The notes beneath the pieces are model-generated. The model was not told the DNA's origin and did not search any database. It worked only from the letters and a program-made list of their open reading frames with translations. Position numbers and translations under genes: made by a program. Of a stretch of 64,000 nt of DNA, positions 1 through 8,671 are shown piece by piece. Position 1 is the first letter of the stretch. Every line of letters starts with the position of its first letter. The DNA comes from Pseudoalteromonas rubra (GTDB lineage Bacteria > Pseudomonadota > Gammaproteobacteria > Enterobacterales > Alteromonadaceae). The stretch lies in the NCBI RefSeq assembly GCF_005886805.2, contig NZ_CP045430.1, forward strand, positions 62,001 through 126,000, written 5' to 3'.

Positions 1-168
1 CAGCATAGTTTCGAGATGCTTGTTGATCTCTTCCGATTGTTGAGCCTCCATCGCCTGCTTGTAAGCATGTCCCATATTCTTCATCGTCTGATTCAAATCC
101 TGACTTTGCTGTGCCACGACTGACGGCACAAAAAGCGCAGAACAAAGAAAGATTATCAACAGCTTCAT
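1..168 (-). CDS. Cytochrome b562-like periplasmic protein, N-terminal part only
   Basis: The gene runs off the left edge, so only the first 56 codons are visible. The ATG at 168 follows a strong purine-rich ribosome-binding site (AAGGGGG). The first ~20 residues form a signal peptide ending in VVA-QQ. The mature start DLNQTMKNMGHAYKQAM is helical with a Met seven residues in, as expected for the axial Met of cytochrome b562. The C-terminal heme-binding CxxxH/His region is outside the window, so heme binding cannot be confirmed. It is divergent from the next gene, 81 bases away. Confidence 0.55.
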   Translation of the reverse strand, partial: MKLLIIFLCSALFVPSVVAQQSQDLNQTMKNMGHAYKQAMEAQQSEEINKHLETML

Positions 169-249
169 TTTTCCCCCTTAATCAAGAATGGGCTAGTATA
201 TAAGTAAAAGCGCGGCAAACAAACTGTCGCACTGGCATCGAGGTGCACA

Positions 250-1299
250 ATGAAAGTGTTAATTATGTCTGTTGTGCTACTGTTCGTGGCTTTTTCCCCC
301 TGTGCACAAACAATCACTGTGACTTTCGTCAATCCAGGCCATAAACACACCAATCCAACTGGCGCATTCTGGCAAAATGTCACAAGAATCATGGAAGCCG
401 CAGCACAAGATTTGGATATAGAACTCAGGACGTTGTACGCCGAGAGGAATCATATTCATATGAAGAAACTCGCACAGGACGCACTCAGTGGTAAAACCGA
501 CTATCTTATTCTCGTTGATGAAAAAGGCGTTATTACGGACGCACTGCTTACCGTACCAGGTGAGCATAAACGCGTCGCATTTTTACTGAATAGCCCGGAT
601 AAACTGGCACTAAAGCGCATCGCAGCCAAAGGCATTGGCGTACTTGGTTCCGTTACACCTGACAACTATCAGGCAGGTCGACTGCTAGCCAAACTGCTCC
701 ATGACGCTTTACCCGACAGAACAAAGCAATCAAGCGAGCGCTACGTAATGCTTGCTTTACTGGGTGATGTTGCCACAAATGCCGCAATTGAACGCGAACA
801 AGGCTTGCTTGGCTACACTAATCGTACTTATGGAGTAAACCTGGTTGAGCGTATTGATGCACAATGGTCTGAACAAAACGCCTACGAGCTGGCATTTGGG
901 CTGCTGCAACGGTTTCCAGATACCCGCCTTATCTGGTGTGCAAATGATGCCATTGCTCGCGGCGCTGCGCGGGCTGCATCTGAGCTCAATATGAGAGAGA
1001 ATGTTAAGGTTGGGGGCATAAATTGGGATTTAGGTCATGAAAACGTCATCGATGTGTCACTGGGTGGGCATGTATTATTAGGCGGCTACTTGTTAACAGA
1101 GATTAGAAAATTCCATGACCGCAAGATTAGCGCTATTGGAGAGCAAAAAATTGCAATCTTTAGGCCATATTCAGAAAAATTTAGCCCTTTGTATCGCGCT
1201 ATACACAGTGCTGAATTGAATGACATTGACTTTAAACAGTTCACCACTGGTGGTCAAAGTTACAATATTAAGACACTGAATCAGCAATTAAAATTTTAA
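250..1299 (+). CDS. Orphan periplasmic sugar-binding-like protein (type I fold)
   Basis: The 349-residue product has an N-terminal signal peptide (cleavage near AQT-ITV) followed by a two-lobed type I periplasmic-binding fold of the LacI/RbsB/LuxP kind. Family signs are the opening TVTFVNPG strand, 'DYLILVDEKG', 'GSVTPDNYQAGRLLA' and 'LIWCANDAIARGAARAA', a ligand-pocket Asn-Asp. The ATG follows AGGTG. No ABC permease or ATPase genes lie beside it, so it may deliver ligand to a distant transporter or act as a sensor partner for a membrane kinase, as LuxP does. Fold assignment is good; ligand and role are unknown. Confidence 0.7.
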   Translation: MKVLIMSVVLLFVAFSPCAQTITVTFVNPGHKHTNPTGAFWQNVTRIMEAAAQDLDIELRTLYAERNHIHMKKLAQDALSGKTDYLILVDEKGVITDALLTVPGEHKRVAFLLNSPDKLALKRIAAKGIGVLGSVTPDNYQAGRLLAKLLHDALPDRTKQSSERYVMLALLGDVATNAAIEREQGLLGYTNRTYGVNLVERIDAQWSEQNAYELAFGLLQRFPDTRLIWCANDAIARGAARAASELNMRENVKVGGINWDLGHENVIDVSLGGHVLLGGYLLTEIRKFHDRKISAIGEQKIAIFRPYSEKFSPLYRAIHSAELNDIDFKQFTTGGQSYNIKTLNQQLKF

Positions 1300-1488
1300 T
1301 TTTTTTATTCGAAATATAAAAAATAAAATGCCACACAAGTTGCATTTGCAACAAATTTCAATCTACGAACCATCCACAAAAAGTATAAAATTTCCTCAGC
1401 AAAATTTTCCTCATTTTTTCATTATTGACAGCGCTGGCATTCCCTGTTTTAGTTATAAGGGTTAACAACATGTAATATAGGTAAACTT

Positions 1489-3132
1489 ATGAAAACCAAA
1501 GTTCTAACAAGCGTAAAATACTCTTTGCTAGCATTGGGTGTCACAGCAGCACTCGGCACAGCACAGGCGTCTGAAACACAACGTGTCATTGTCACTGTTA
1601 AAGATTCTGCAGTAGCCAACACGCTTCCATTGCGTGTATCTGGTGCCGAACTTGCTCAATTCAAAGCACAAGGTCTTGCTAGCATAGCTACACAAGCCAA
1701 CGCCGAAGCAATTGAGACATTGACAAGCGTAAATGCGGTGGTCATGGAGCTAACTCCAGAGCAATTATCAGCTCTTGAAGCGAGCGGTAACGTTGCGTCA
1801 ATTGAAGTTGACCCTAAGCGTTATCTGCCACAGGTCACTGAGGGCTCTATAGTTCCACTTGCTGAATCTGTCCCATATGGTATCACCATGGTTCAGGCGA
1901 ACCAGGTAAGTGACAGCAGTGCGGGTAACAAAAAAGTCTGTATCATGGACACAGGTTATACACGTGGCCACCCAGATCTGCCAAATACAGGTGTGACTGG
2001 CAATGACGGTCACGGTTCATATAATACAGGTAACTGGTATCAGGACGGCAACGGCCACGGTACGCACGTAGCCGGTACTATTGCTGCGCTTGGCGGCAAT
2101 GGACAGGGTGTGGTAGGTGTTAACCCATCAGGTCAGCTTGGTTTACATATCGTTAAGGTCTTCAATGACCAAGGTCGCTGGGCATATGGCTCTGACCTAA
2201 TCAAAGCGATTGAGCAGTGTGAAGCAGCAGGTGCAAATGTTACCAGCATGAGCTTAGGCGGCAGCGGCAGCTCGACTGCTGAGCGTAATGCTTTCGCATC
2301 AAGTGCACAGCGCGGCATGCTACATATTGCGGCTGCAGGTAACGGTTCAAACAGCTCATTTAGCTATCCAGCATCATATGATGCAGTCGTCTCGGTCGCA
2401 GCCGTCGACAGCTCTGAGCGCGTTGCGTCTTTCTCACAATATAACAGCCAGGTAGAAATTGCAGGCCCAGGCGTGAGCGTAAATTCAACGTGGAATGACC
2501 AAGGCTACAAGAGCATCAGTGGTACTTCAATGGCTACACCACACGTATCAGGCGTAGCAGCACTGGTATGGAGTAACTTCCCTCAGTGTAGCGCGGACCA
2601 AATCCGCTCGGCGCTTAATGCAACAGCCAAAGACAAAGGTTCTGCCGGACGTGACAACTACTACGGTCACGGTATCGTACAGGCTAAAGCCGCCTATGAT
2701 TACCTGGTAAATGCGGGATGTGGCGGTCAGCCAGTTTTGGTTGCGGATTTCAACGCGACATCAAACGGCCTGAGTGTTCAATTTAGCAACAAATCAAGCG
2801 CTGGAACTTACAGCTGGAGCTTTGGTGATGGTAACTCCAGCACACAAACCAGCCCAAGCCATACTTACGCACAAGCAGGTACTTACAACGTCACATTGAC
2901 GGTTAAAGGCGCGAACAATAAGACCGCGTCGAAGAGCCTGAATGTAACAGTAACTGACGGTAGTAACGGCGGTGGTTGTAGTGGTGTTGAGGCGTGGAAT
3001 GCCGGAACTTACTATAACACTGGCGACAAAGTATCGTACAGCGGCTACGAATATCAGGCAACCTGGTGGTCACTAGGTGCACGCCCTGACATTTTCAGCA
3101 ATGTATGGCGCAAAGGCGCACAATGTAAGTAA
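1489..3132 (+). CDS. Secreted subtilisin-like serine protease (S8) with PKD and chitin-binding-type domains
   Basis: This 547-residue extracellular protease has a signal peptide (1-27), an I9-type inhibitory propeptide (about 30-115) and an S8 catalytic domain (about 130-405). The catalytic triad is visible: Asp154 in CIMDTGY, His190 in GNGHGTHVAGT and Ser347 in GTSMATPHVSG. A PKD domain follows (about 418-487, with SWSFGDGNSS). The C-terminal ~50 residues (AWNAGTYYNTGDKVSYSG ... WRKGAQC) form a carbohydrate-binding module of the family 5/12 chitin-binding type. Such marine subtilases degrade collagen or chitin-associated protein; substrate here is inferred. A TAGGTAA box precedes the ATG. 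Confidence 0.92.
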   Translation: MKTKVLTSVKYSLLALGVTAALGTAQASETQRVIVTVKDSAVANTLPLRVSGAELAQFKAQGLASIATQANAEAIETLTSVNAVVMELTPEQLSALEASGNVASIEVDPKRYLPQVTEGSIVPLAESVPYGITMVQANQVSDSSAGNKKVCIMDTGYTRGHPDLPNTGVTGNDGHGSYNTGNWYQDGNGHGTHVAGTIAALGGNGQGVVGVNPSGQLGLHIVKVFNDQGRWAYGSDLIKAIEQCEAAGANVTSMSLGGSGSSTAERNAFASSAQRGMLHIAAAGNGSNSSFSYPASYDAVVSVAAVDSSERVASFSQYNSQVEIAGPGVSVNSTWNDQGYKSISGTSMATPHVSGVAALVWSNFPQCSADQIRSALNATAKDKGSAGRDNYYGHGIVQAKAAYDYLVNAGCGGQPVLVADFNATSNGLSVQFSNKSSAGTYSWSFGDGNSSTQTSPSHTYAQAGTYNVTLTVKGANNKTASKSLNVTVTDGSNGGGCSGVEAWNAGTYYNTGDKVSYSGYEYQATWWSLGARPDIFSNVWRKGAQCK

Positions 3133-3173
3133 ATCAATAAAAGGCAGCGCTCATGGATGAGGTTGTCGCTCCT

Positions 3174-3197
3174 GGAGCAAGCAAAATAGCTTGCTCC
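3174..3197. terminator. Hairpin between convergent protease and EamA genes
   Basis: GGAGCAAGC pairs perfectly with GCTTGCTCC across a six-base loop. It lies between the stop codons of two convergent genes, where a bidirectional terminator is expected. Neither side has a proper U-tract, so it may instead be a 3'-end stabilising hairpin. Confidence 0.45.
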
Positions 3198-3198
3198 A

Positions 3199-4017
3199 TT
3201 AATATAAAGAGACCGTGCCGACCAAAATCACGGCGATACTTAACCATTGATAGTGCCTCAGTGTTTCCTTATAGAAGTACACCCCGAGCAATGCTGCGCT
3301 GGTGATACCAATAGCACGTTTAATTGCCTCCATCACGCCTGGCTGTAGCTGTTGCAAAGCCACCAATTGACACAACACAGCAAAGGCAAAGACTAATGCA
3401 GCTCCTCCCCATTGCCATTTATACTTCAATAACACGCCAGCACCTAACTCAGGTCTGAAAATCATCCCATTGATTAGCGCCACAGAAGCTGTAAGAAAAA
3501 TCAAATGAAAACTCACCTCAGCATATTGCAGGGCCTGTTTGTCGAACACAATGCACATCCCCCAACACAAGGCTGTTATCAGGACATACCCGGCGCCCGG
3601 CTCACGGATCGCAAACCTGCCACCTTGCAGTATGAAAGAACCAAGTGTAATTGCACCTAAGGCCAGAACCTGAGCCTCAACGAGCGGTTCACCCAACCAA
3701 ATCCAAGCAAACGCACCAGACACGACAGGTGTTACAGAAAGCAGCGGCAACATCACTGCAATTTTGCCAACTGCCAGACCGCGAATAAAACACACACTCC
3801 CAATCGCCGCGAGCAAACCACTTATCGTACCCGGAACGAAGTACTCGACTTCTGGTAAAGGTGCTTGCAACCAACCCCAGTAAATGAGGTAGCCAGGCAG
3901 TACCAGCAAACTGAAGATCACTGACATCAAAGGTGCACTGACCTGCTGAGCCAGTTGCTTTCGTAAAAAGTCAAAACAGGCCCAGCAAATTGCACTTATT
4001 AACGCACTCAGCATCAT
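3199..4017 (-). CDS. EamA/DMT-family membrane transporter
   Basis: The 272-residue protein has about ten hydrophobic helices arranged as two EamA repeats, the layout of drug/metabolite transporters. Helix-end motifs include 'GLLAAIGSVCFIRGLAVGK' in repeat 1 and 'GVMEAIKRAIGITSAALLG' in repeat 2. The substrate cannot be read from sequence. The ATG overlaps the stop of the upstream kinase gene by four bases (ATGA), so the two are translationally coupled. They may handle the same metabolite, for example an amine or amino alcohol; that link is inference. Confidence 0.85.
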   Translation of the reverse strand: MMLSALISAICWACFDFLRKQLAQQVSAPLMSVIFSLLVLPGYLIYWGWLQAPLPEVEYFVPGTISGLLAAIGSVCFIRGLAVGKIAVMLPLLSVTPVVSGAFAWIWLGEPLVEAQVLALGAITLGSFILQGGRFAIREPGAGYVLITALCWGMCIVFDKQALQYAEVSFHLIFLTASVALINGMIFRPELGAGVLLKYKWQWGGAALVFAFAVLCQLVALQQLQPGVMEAIKRAIGITSAALLGVYFYKETLRHYQWLSIAVILVGTVSLY

Positions 4018-4967
4018 GCCTCACCAAGTTGCGCAAGGCATAATTCGCTCTGAGAAAACATGTAAGCGGTCAGTTTTTGATGATCGGGCTTCCAACCCAT
4101 TAAAAAGCGTTGGAAATCAGCCCAGACATATGGCCATAACGCCCGCCAGCTTTTCTCTAGTTCGGCAATTTGCTCGGTCGACCAAACCCCGGACAAAGCA
4201 CGGCCTAATTGCTCAAAATAGCTATCCAAACTCGCCAGTGATTGCATTTCGAGCTCTCGGCCACTGTATAAACTGGTCAAGAGTAACATTACATCAGCTA
4301 CCCCAACTCCCAGACCAACATGCTGAAAGTCATAACCCAATGCCTGCTTTGAGCTAAAAGCAAAGTTGGCTAGCTTCGCATCGCCATGAATTAAAGTTTG
4401 ATAAGGACAATCAAGCAACCTTTGGTTGATTACTTGTGCATTATTTTTAAGCTTGCCGGAAACCATACGTTCGAATTCATCCGGACGCGTGTCCAGATGC
4501 CAGTAGTTTCCTCGCGCAACCCCTGCCAGTATATCAGGGCCGACAAGCCCAACCGCATGAAAGCGTGCGAGCCAAGTAAGCATGTGATCAAGATGGACAC
4601 GAGACGCAGCGGTTATATTGTGATACCCCTGCGCTTCAAAATCACTAAGCACCAGAATAAAAACCTCGTTCTGATGTGCCAACGCTTTAACCTCAGGCAA
4701 TGCGCAAACTGCGATATAATGCTGCGCTGTGTGTCGATAGAAGTTCAATTCCTTCTCATAAGATTGATATTTTCGACGCAAAGAATGGGCGCTCTGGGTA
4801 ATATGGCGATGCGCCAGTTGTGCTGGTACAGTGGCCACTTTGGCAACGAGCAACTCACCCTGATAAGTAAATTTATGAATGTAACCACAGCCACTCCATA
4901 ATGCCTGGGCTTGCTGTGTGTCAGGAAGCATGGTCATAACATGCGAGACAAGTGCGGAGGTTGACAT
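4014..4967 (-). CDS. Aminoglycoside/choline-kinase-like phosphotransferase
   Basis: This 317-residue cytoplasmic protein has the protein-kinase-like fold of small-molecule phosphotransferases. The catalytic Brenner motif is LIHGDAKLANFAF, with Asp and Asn in place, followed by the metal-binding 'GYDFQHVGLGVGVADV'. The N-terminal lobe carries 'LLVAKVAT', the ATP-binding Lys strand. It resembles the EcKinase/DUF1679-like group more than true resistance enzymes. The start has an AAGGAA box six bases upstream. It is translationally coupled to the EamA transporter. The substrate is unknown; an amino alcohol or sugar alcohol is plausible. Confidence 0.75.
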   Translation of the reverse strand: MSTSALVSHVMTMLPDTQQAQALWSGCGYIHKFTYQGELLVAKVATVPAQLAHRHITQSAHSLRRKYQSYEKELNFYRHTAQHYIAVCALPEVKALAHQNEVFILVLSDFEAQGYHNITAASRVHLDHMLTWLARFHAVGLVGPDILAGVARGNYWHLDTRPDEFERMVSGKLKNNAQVINQRLLDCPYQTLIHGDAKLANFAFSSKQALGYDFQHVGLGVGVADVMLLLTSLYSGRELEMQSLASLDSYFEQLGRALSGVWSTEQIAELEKSWRALWPYVWADFQRFLMGWKPDHQKLTAYMFSQSELCLAQLGEA

Positions 4968-5068
4968 GGCGTTCCTTGAGATTCTTGTGACGTTTACCCG
5001 TTAACTTTCATAAACAGTGTAACACGTCTGCCCTGCTCTCCCCAGACACAGTGCCGCTGCGCAGTCAC

Positions 5069-5094
5069 AAAAAAGCCCCGAATAAATGGGGCTT
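5069..5094 (-). terminator. Rho-independent terminator of the acyl-CoA dehydrogenase gene
   Basis: Read on the minus strand, a seven-base-pair stem (AAGCCCC/GGGGCTT at 5073-5079 and 5088-5094) with an eight-base loop is followed by a run of six T, just after the stop at 5120. Confidence 0.85.
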
Positions 5095-5119
5095 GAAAGA
5101 GACAAACTAATAAATTAAT

Positions 5120-7372
5120 TTATTGATTTACCGCCGATTTTACTACACTTGATGAATCAGCTTCGTCAATCAAGTTTAGGTCAAAGTCAAACTCATCAAC
5201 CCGAATGGCTTTTTCACGCTTACGATTATAATCAATCAACTGAGCGTACTCTGTTTCATTAATGACTTTGGCTATCAATGCATTGTCCAGTGTTTCGTAA
5301 AAACGAACCCCAGCTTTGATCTCACGCTTTTTGAGTGCTCGCTTAACTTTACTCAACAGGTCCAGGCATGCAATTTTAGCCTTATAAGCCTGCTCGTTAA
5401 TGTCGTGGCCGTCACCAGCTTGCGGCTTAACTAAATGCGTTAACTGAGCCTTAAATGCGGTATCCAATTGCGCAGCCGTCGCCAGTTCACGTATCATGTC
5501 GTCGTTGATACGCGGCATAGAATGACCGAACTGCATAGTCAGCACCCGCATGAACTTTCGTGTACCAGGTGCCGGAAAGTTATCCAGGAACTTATGCAGT
5601 GCCTGCTCGGCTTCGACCAACGCGTAACGTGTTGCATAATGGAAATATGGTGCAGCAGCCTCACGGTCTGTCACTGCTACTTTCTGCTCGTAATACTTGA
5701 TAGAAGCCATGGCAGCATATAGGTAGCTCATTACGTCACCCAGACGAGCAGATAGCATTTCAGCTTGCTTAAGCTTGCCACCCAGAACCAGCAAAGAGAA
5801 ATCGGCATACACAGCCAGCTTGGCTGACAAACGCTGTGCCGCTTTTTCGTATGCCTGTACTTCTGGCAAACTCGAGTTACTACTCGCTGTAAATGGCAGT
5901 AGCCCTAGCTTGAATGCTCGTAAACTATTCGCAACACTATACCCTACTGTCTTACGCAATATCTTGTTAAAGGTTTTGTCTGCATCCGCTTCTTCACTGT
6001 GGATTGCCTCAACCATTGATTGCAGATAAGGGTGACAACGCATAACCCCTTGACCGAAAATCATTAGGTTTCGAGTAAGGATGTTGGCTCCTTCTACGGT
6101 AATCGCGATAGGCTGTGCGACATAACCACTGGCCAGCGTGTTTTGCGGACCATTCTGTATGGCCTTACCGGCCAAAATATCCATGGCTGAATCCAAAACA
6201 TCCCGACCCGTTTCTGTCATGTGGTATTTGGCAATAGCAGTTACCACTGACGGCTTCAGACCCATACCCAGACCTTCCGTTGTCAGTACACGCATCGCTT
6301 CTTGAAGATAAGTTTTGCCAGCGATGTCCGCAAGCTTTTCCTGGATCCCCTCAAACTGACCGATTGCCAGCCCGAATTGCTCACGTACCGCCGCATACTC
6401 TGACGCCGACTTCAACGCAACCTGACTGGTAGAAACGCCCAGCGCTGGCAAAGAAATACCACGCCCAGCACCCAGACAGCTAACTAACATCTGCCATCCG
6501 CGACCAATATTTTGCTGACCACCGATAATGAAGTCCATTGGGATAAACACTTTTTCGCCGCGCGTAGTACCGTTGTAGAAACGGATACCCATTGGATCGT
6601 GGCGGTTGCCCAGCTCAACACCCGGATGCGATTTGGGGATCAACGCACAGGTTATTCCCAAAGACTCTTTGCCACCGAGAAAGCCTTGCGGATCTAGTAC
6701 TTTAAATGCTAATCCCAGTACTGTCGCAATAGGCGCGAGTGTGATGTAACGTTTGTCCCAGGTTATTTCCAGACCAAGCACTTCTTCACCGTTATATTGG
6801 CCTTTAGTGACAACACCCTGATCCGGAATGCCACCTGCGTCAGAACCTGCCTCAGGGCTGGTCAATGCGAAACAAGGAATATCGGTACCATTGGCAAGCC
6901 GAGGCAGATAATGTGCCTGCTGCTCTTTGGTTCCGTAATGCATTAGCAACTCACCAGGCCCCAAAGAGTTTGGAACCATGACAGTAACGGCAACCGCAGA
7001 CGATTTTGTCGCTATAGTGCCTACAATGGTTGAGTTCGCATACGGGCTAAACTCTCTGCCACCATACTCTTTAGGAATAATCAAAGAGAAGAAGCGCTCT
7101 TTTTTCAAAAATTCTAAAATGTGCTCTGGCAAATGCTTCTCGTTCTGGATCACAGAATCATCGATCATCGCCATTAATTCTTGCACGGGACCGTCCAAAA
7201 ACGCTTGCTCTTCACTGTTTAATTTGGCTTCCGGCACCGCACGCAATGCGTCAAAGTCTGGTTTCCCGCGATAGATTGAGCCTTCAAGCCATACATCACC
7301 CGCATCGAGTGCTTCTTGTTCAGTCACCGAAATGCTTGGCAATATTTTTCTTAATTGTGTTCTTAAACTCAT
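5120..7372 (-). CDS. fadE: FadE-type acyl-CoA dehydrogenase
   Basis: The 750-residue enzyme catalyses the first, FAD-dependent step of fatty-acid beta-oxidation. It has an N-terminal extension, the ACAD N/middle/C domains and the long C-terminal DUF1974 tail typical of gamma-proteobacterial FadE (usual length about 750-815). Visible signatures are ALTSPEAGSDAG (flavin/substrate region), RITLAPIATV-type middle domain and REQFGLAIGQFEGIQ in the C-terminal helix bundle. It is monocistronic, with its own terminator and a 256-base AT-rich upstream region. These bacteria commonly carry several FadE paralogues, so the symbol denotes the family rather than a proven ortholog. Confidence 0.88.
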   Translation of the reverse strand: MSLRTQLRKILPSISVTEQEALDAGDVWLEGSIYRGKPDFDALRAVPEAKLNSEEQAFLDGPVQELMAMIDDSVIQNEKHLPEHILEFLKKERFFSLIIPKEYGGREFSPYANSTIVGTIATKSSAVAVTVMVPNSLGPGELLMHYGTKEQQAHYLPRLANGTDIPCFALTSPEAGSDAGGIPDQGVVTKGQYNGEEVLGLEITWDKRYITLAPIATVLGLAFKVLDPQGFLGGKESLGITCALIPKSHPGVELGNRHDPMGIRFYNGTTRGEKVFIPMDFIIGGQQNIGRGWQMLVSCLGAGRGISLPALGVSTSQVALKSASEYAAVREQFGLAIGQFEGIQEKLADIAGKTYLQEAMRVLTTEGLGMGLKPSVVTAIAKYHMTETGRDVLDSAMDILAGKAIQNGPQNTLASGYVAQPIAITVEGANILTRNLMIFGQGVMRCHPYLQSMVEAIHSEEADADKTFNKILRKTVGYSVANSLRAFKLGLLPFTASSNSSLPEVQAYEKAAQRLSAKLAVYADFSLLVLGGKLKQAEMLSARLGDVMSYLYAAMASIKYYEQKVAVTDREAAAPYFHYATRYALVEAEQALHKFLDNFPAPGTRKFMRVLTMQFGHSMPRINDDMIRELATAAQLDTAFKAQLTHLVKPQAGDGHDINEQAYKAKIACLDLLSKVKRALKKREIKAGVRFYETLDNALIAKVINETEYAQLIDYNRKREKAIRVDEFDFDLNLIDEADSSSVVKSAVNQ

Positions 7373-7628
7373 AATAAACTCATCCGACCAGATTGATATA
7401 GTTACATTACGGCATAAAATTCCGTTTAGATCAATTACTCTATGCTATTTTTTAACGGCTTTTTTACTGAAAGGTCTGAGTTGTTTAAAAAAATTCTAAA
7501 TAATTAATAGCTTACAAGTGTTCGCTGAAACCAGCCAACTGACTATTTTTTATTCAAAAAAAGAGGGGGAAGAAAAACACTATTTTGTTCATTAGAAAGC
7601 AGTCAAAGGTAAGATAAGAGTAGATGGC

Positions 7629-8087
7629 TTAAAAATCAGCAACCTGGGCTAAGCACAGCGTTTTAAGTGCTGTCGGACTAAGCGCCAGCTCTAAACCTCG
7701 TCGTCCCCCACTAACATAGATCGTGTCATAGTTGAGTGCAGAGTTGTGCAAAATCACTGGCAAGCGTTTTTTGTGTGCAAAGGGGCTGATACCGCCCAGT
7801 TGGTACCCTGTCGCATTCTCGGCTTGTTGTTGCGTTGCAAGTTGTGCTTTTTTGCCTTTGCAGCTTTTAGCAAACGCTTTTAGGTCAACCATTTGAGTAG
7901 CAGGTGTGACAGCAACACTTAACCTGCCATCAACACTGATAACCAGCGTTTTAAACACTTTATGCGGCTCCAGCGCCAATGCCTGAGTCGCTTCGTGTGC
8001 AAACTCCGTGATACCCGGATCGTGCTCGAACTTAAGCACCTCAAAGCTGATCTTATGCTTGTTAAGTAACTGAATAGCGGGTGTCAT
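7629..8087 (-). CDS. ybaK: YbaK/EbsC-type Cys-tRNA(Pro) deacylase
   Basis: The 152-residue protein is a trans-editing enzyme that hydrolyses Cys mischarged onto tRNA-Pro. The family pattern is clear: 'EVLKFEHDPG', 'KVFKTLVISVDG', a 'VDLKAFAK' helix, the GYQLGGISPFAHKKRLP loop and the C-terminal 'SGGRRGLELALSP'. The catalytic Lys lies in 'HKVFKTLV'. The length is normal (E. coli YbaK 159). AGGAAA precedes the ATG. Confidence 0.93.
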   Translation of the reverse strand: MTPAIQLLNKHKISFEVLKFEHDPGITEFAHEATQALALEPHKVFKTLVISVDGRLSVAVTPATQMVDLKAFAKSCKGKKAQLATQQQAENATGYQLGGISPFAHKKRLPVILHNSALNYDTIYVSGGRRGLELALSPTALKTLCLAQVADF

Positions 8088-8377
8088 ATAAGTGTTTCCT
8101 GCCCCTTATCATAAAAATTCTATAGTACCTCACCAACAGCAGTCTGCGTTAGGAAGAATAGTCGAGCACATTATGACGAGAAAATTGCGACATTTTTGCC
8201 ATAAACTTCAGTACCAACTCAAGTTTTGTTAATCTGCTGAAACAAGTTTAGTCGCTTCAGTCAGACATAATCCTCCACAGGTTACTTTTAACCCTATCTT
8301 AAGGTAGACAAAACGCCAAATTAGACTAAAGTCTTATTAACTCTATACGCACTGTATTATTGCGCGGGAGAGTCGTT
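8088..8377. other. Intergenic region between divergent ybaK and a small gene
   Basis: This 290-base AT-rich spacer must carry divergent promoters. A short palindrome (GACTAAAGTC) lies about 55 bases before the small gene. No gene or structured RNA was recognised. Confidence 0.5.
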
Positions 8378-8599
8378 ATGAACAAAGGTCTTGTTCGTAT
8401 CGCAGCCGTATATGCGGTTAGCTACTTTGCTTTGTCTTTCTTAACCAACGAATATTATTTTTGGGAAAGCAGTGTGGCCTGTGCGTCCAAGTGTAAGCGA
8501 CTAGGCTGTACCGATGGGCTTCTTTTAACAGGACACAGTCGAACAGTACTGGCTTGTAAGTGTACTGGAGATATGGATTATCTCATGCTGTTAAACTGA
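8378..8599 (+). CDS. Small cysteine-rich membrane-anchored or secreted protein, unknown function
   Basis: This 73-residue protein was not recognised. The ATG at 8378 was chosen because GGGAGAG lies seven bases upstream; a TTG at 8360 lacks such a site. Residues 5-25 are hydrophobic (signal anchor or uncleaved signal peptide). The rest has six Cys in the order CASKC, GC and CKC, suggesting disulfides or metal binding outside the cytoplasm. It has a good terminator, which supports a real single-gene unit. Confidence 0.6.
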   Translation: MNKGLVRIAAVYAVSYFALSFLTNEYYFWESSVACASKCKRLGCTDGLLLTGHSRTVLACKCTGDMDYLMLLN

Positions 8600-8602
8600 G
8601 AG

Positions 8603-8635
8603 AAAACGGCGCCATAAAGCGCCGTTTTGTTTTTC
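8603..8635 (+). terminator. Rho-independent terminator of the small Cys-rich gene
   Basis: AAAACGGCGC pairs with GCGCCGTTTT (8603-8612 and 8619-8628) around a six-base loop, followed by GTTTTTC. The A-rich left flank could also let it act for dnaJ on the other strand. Confidence 0.88.
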
Positions 8636-8671
8636 TGATATGCCTGTCAGCTCAGAGGTAAACCTCTGACA

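Noticed and set aside
4016..4901. Two long plus-strand frames opposite the kinase gene
   Set aside because: They are mirror frames of a gene with clear kinase motifs and have no start signals.
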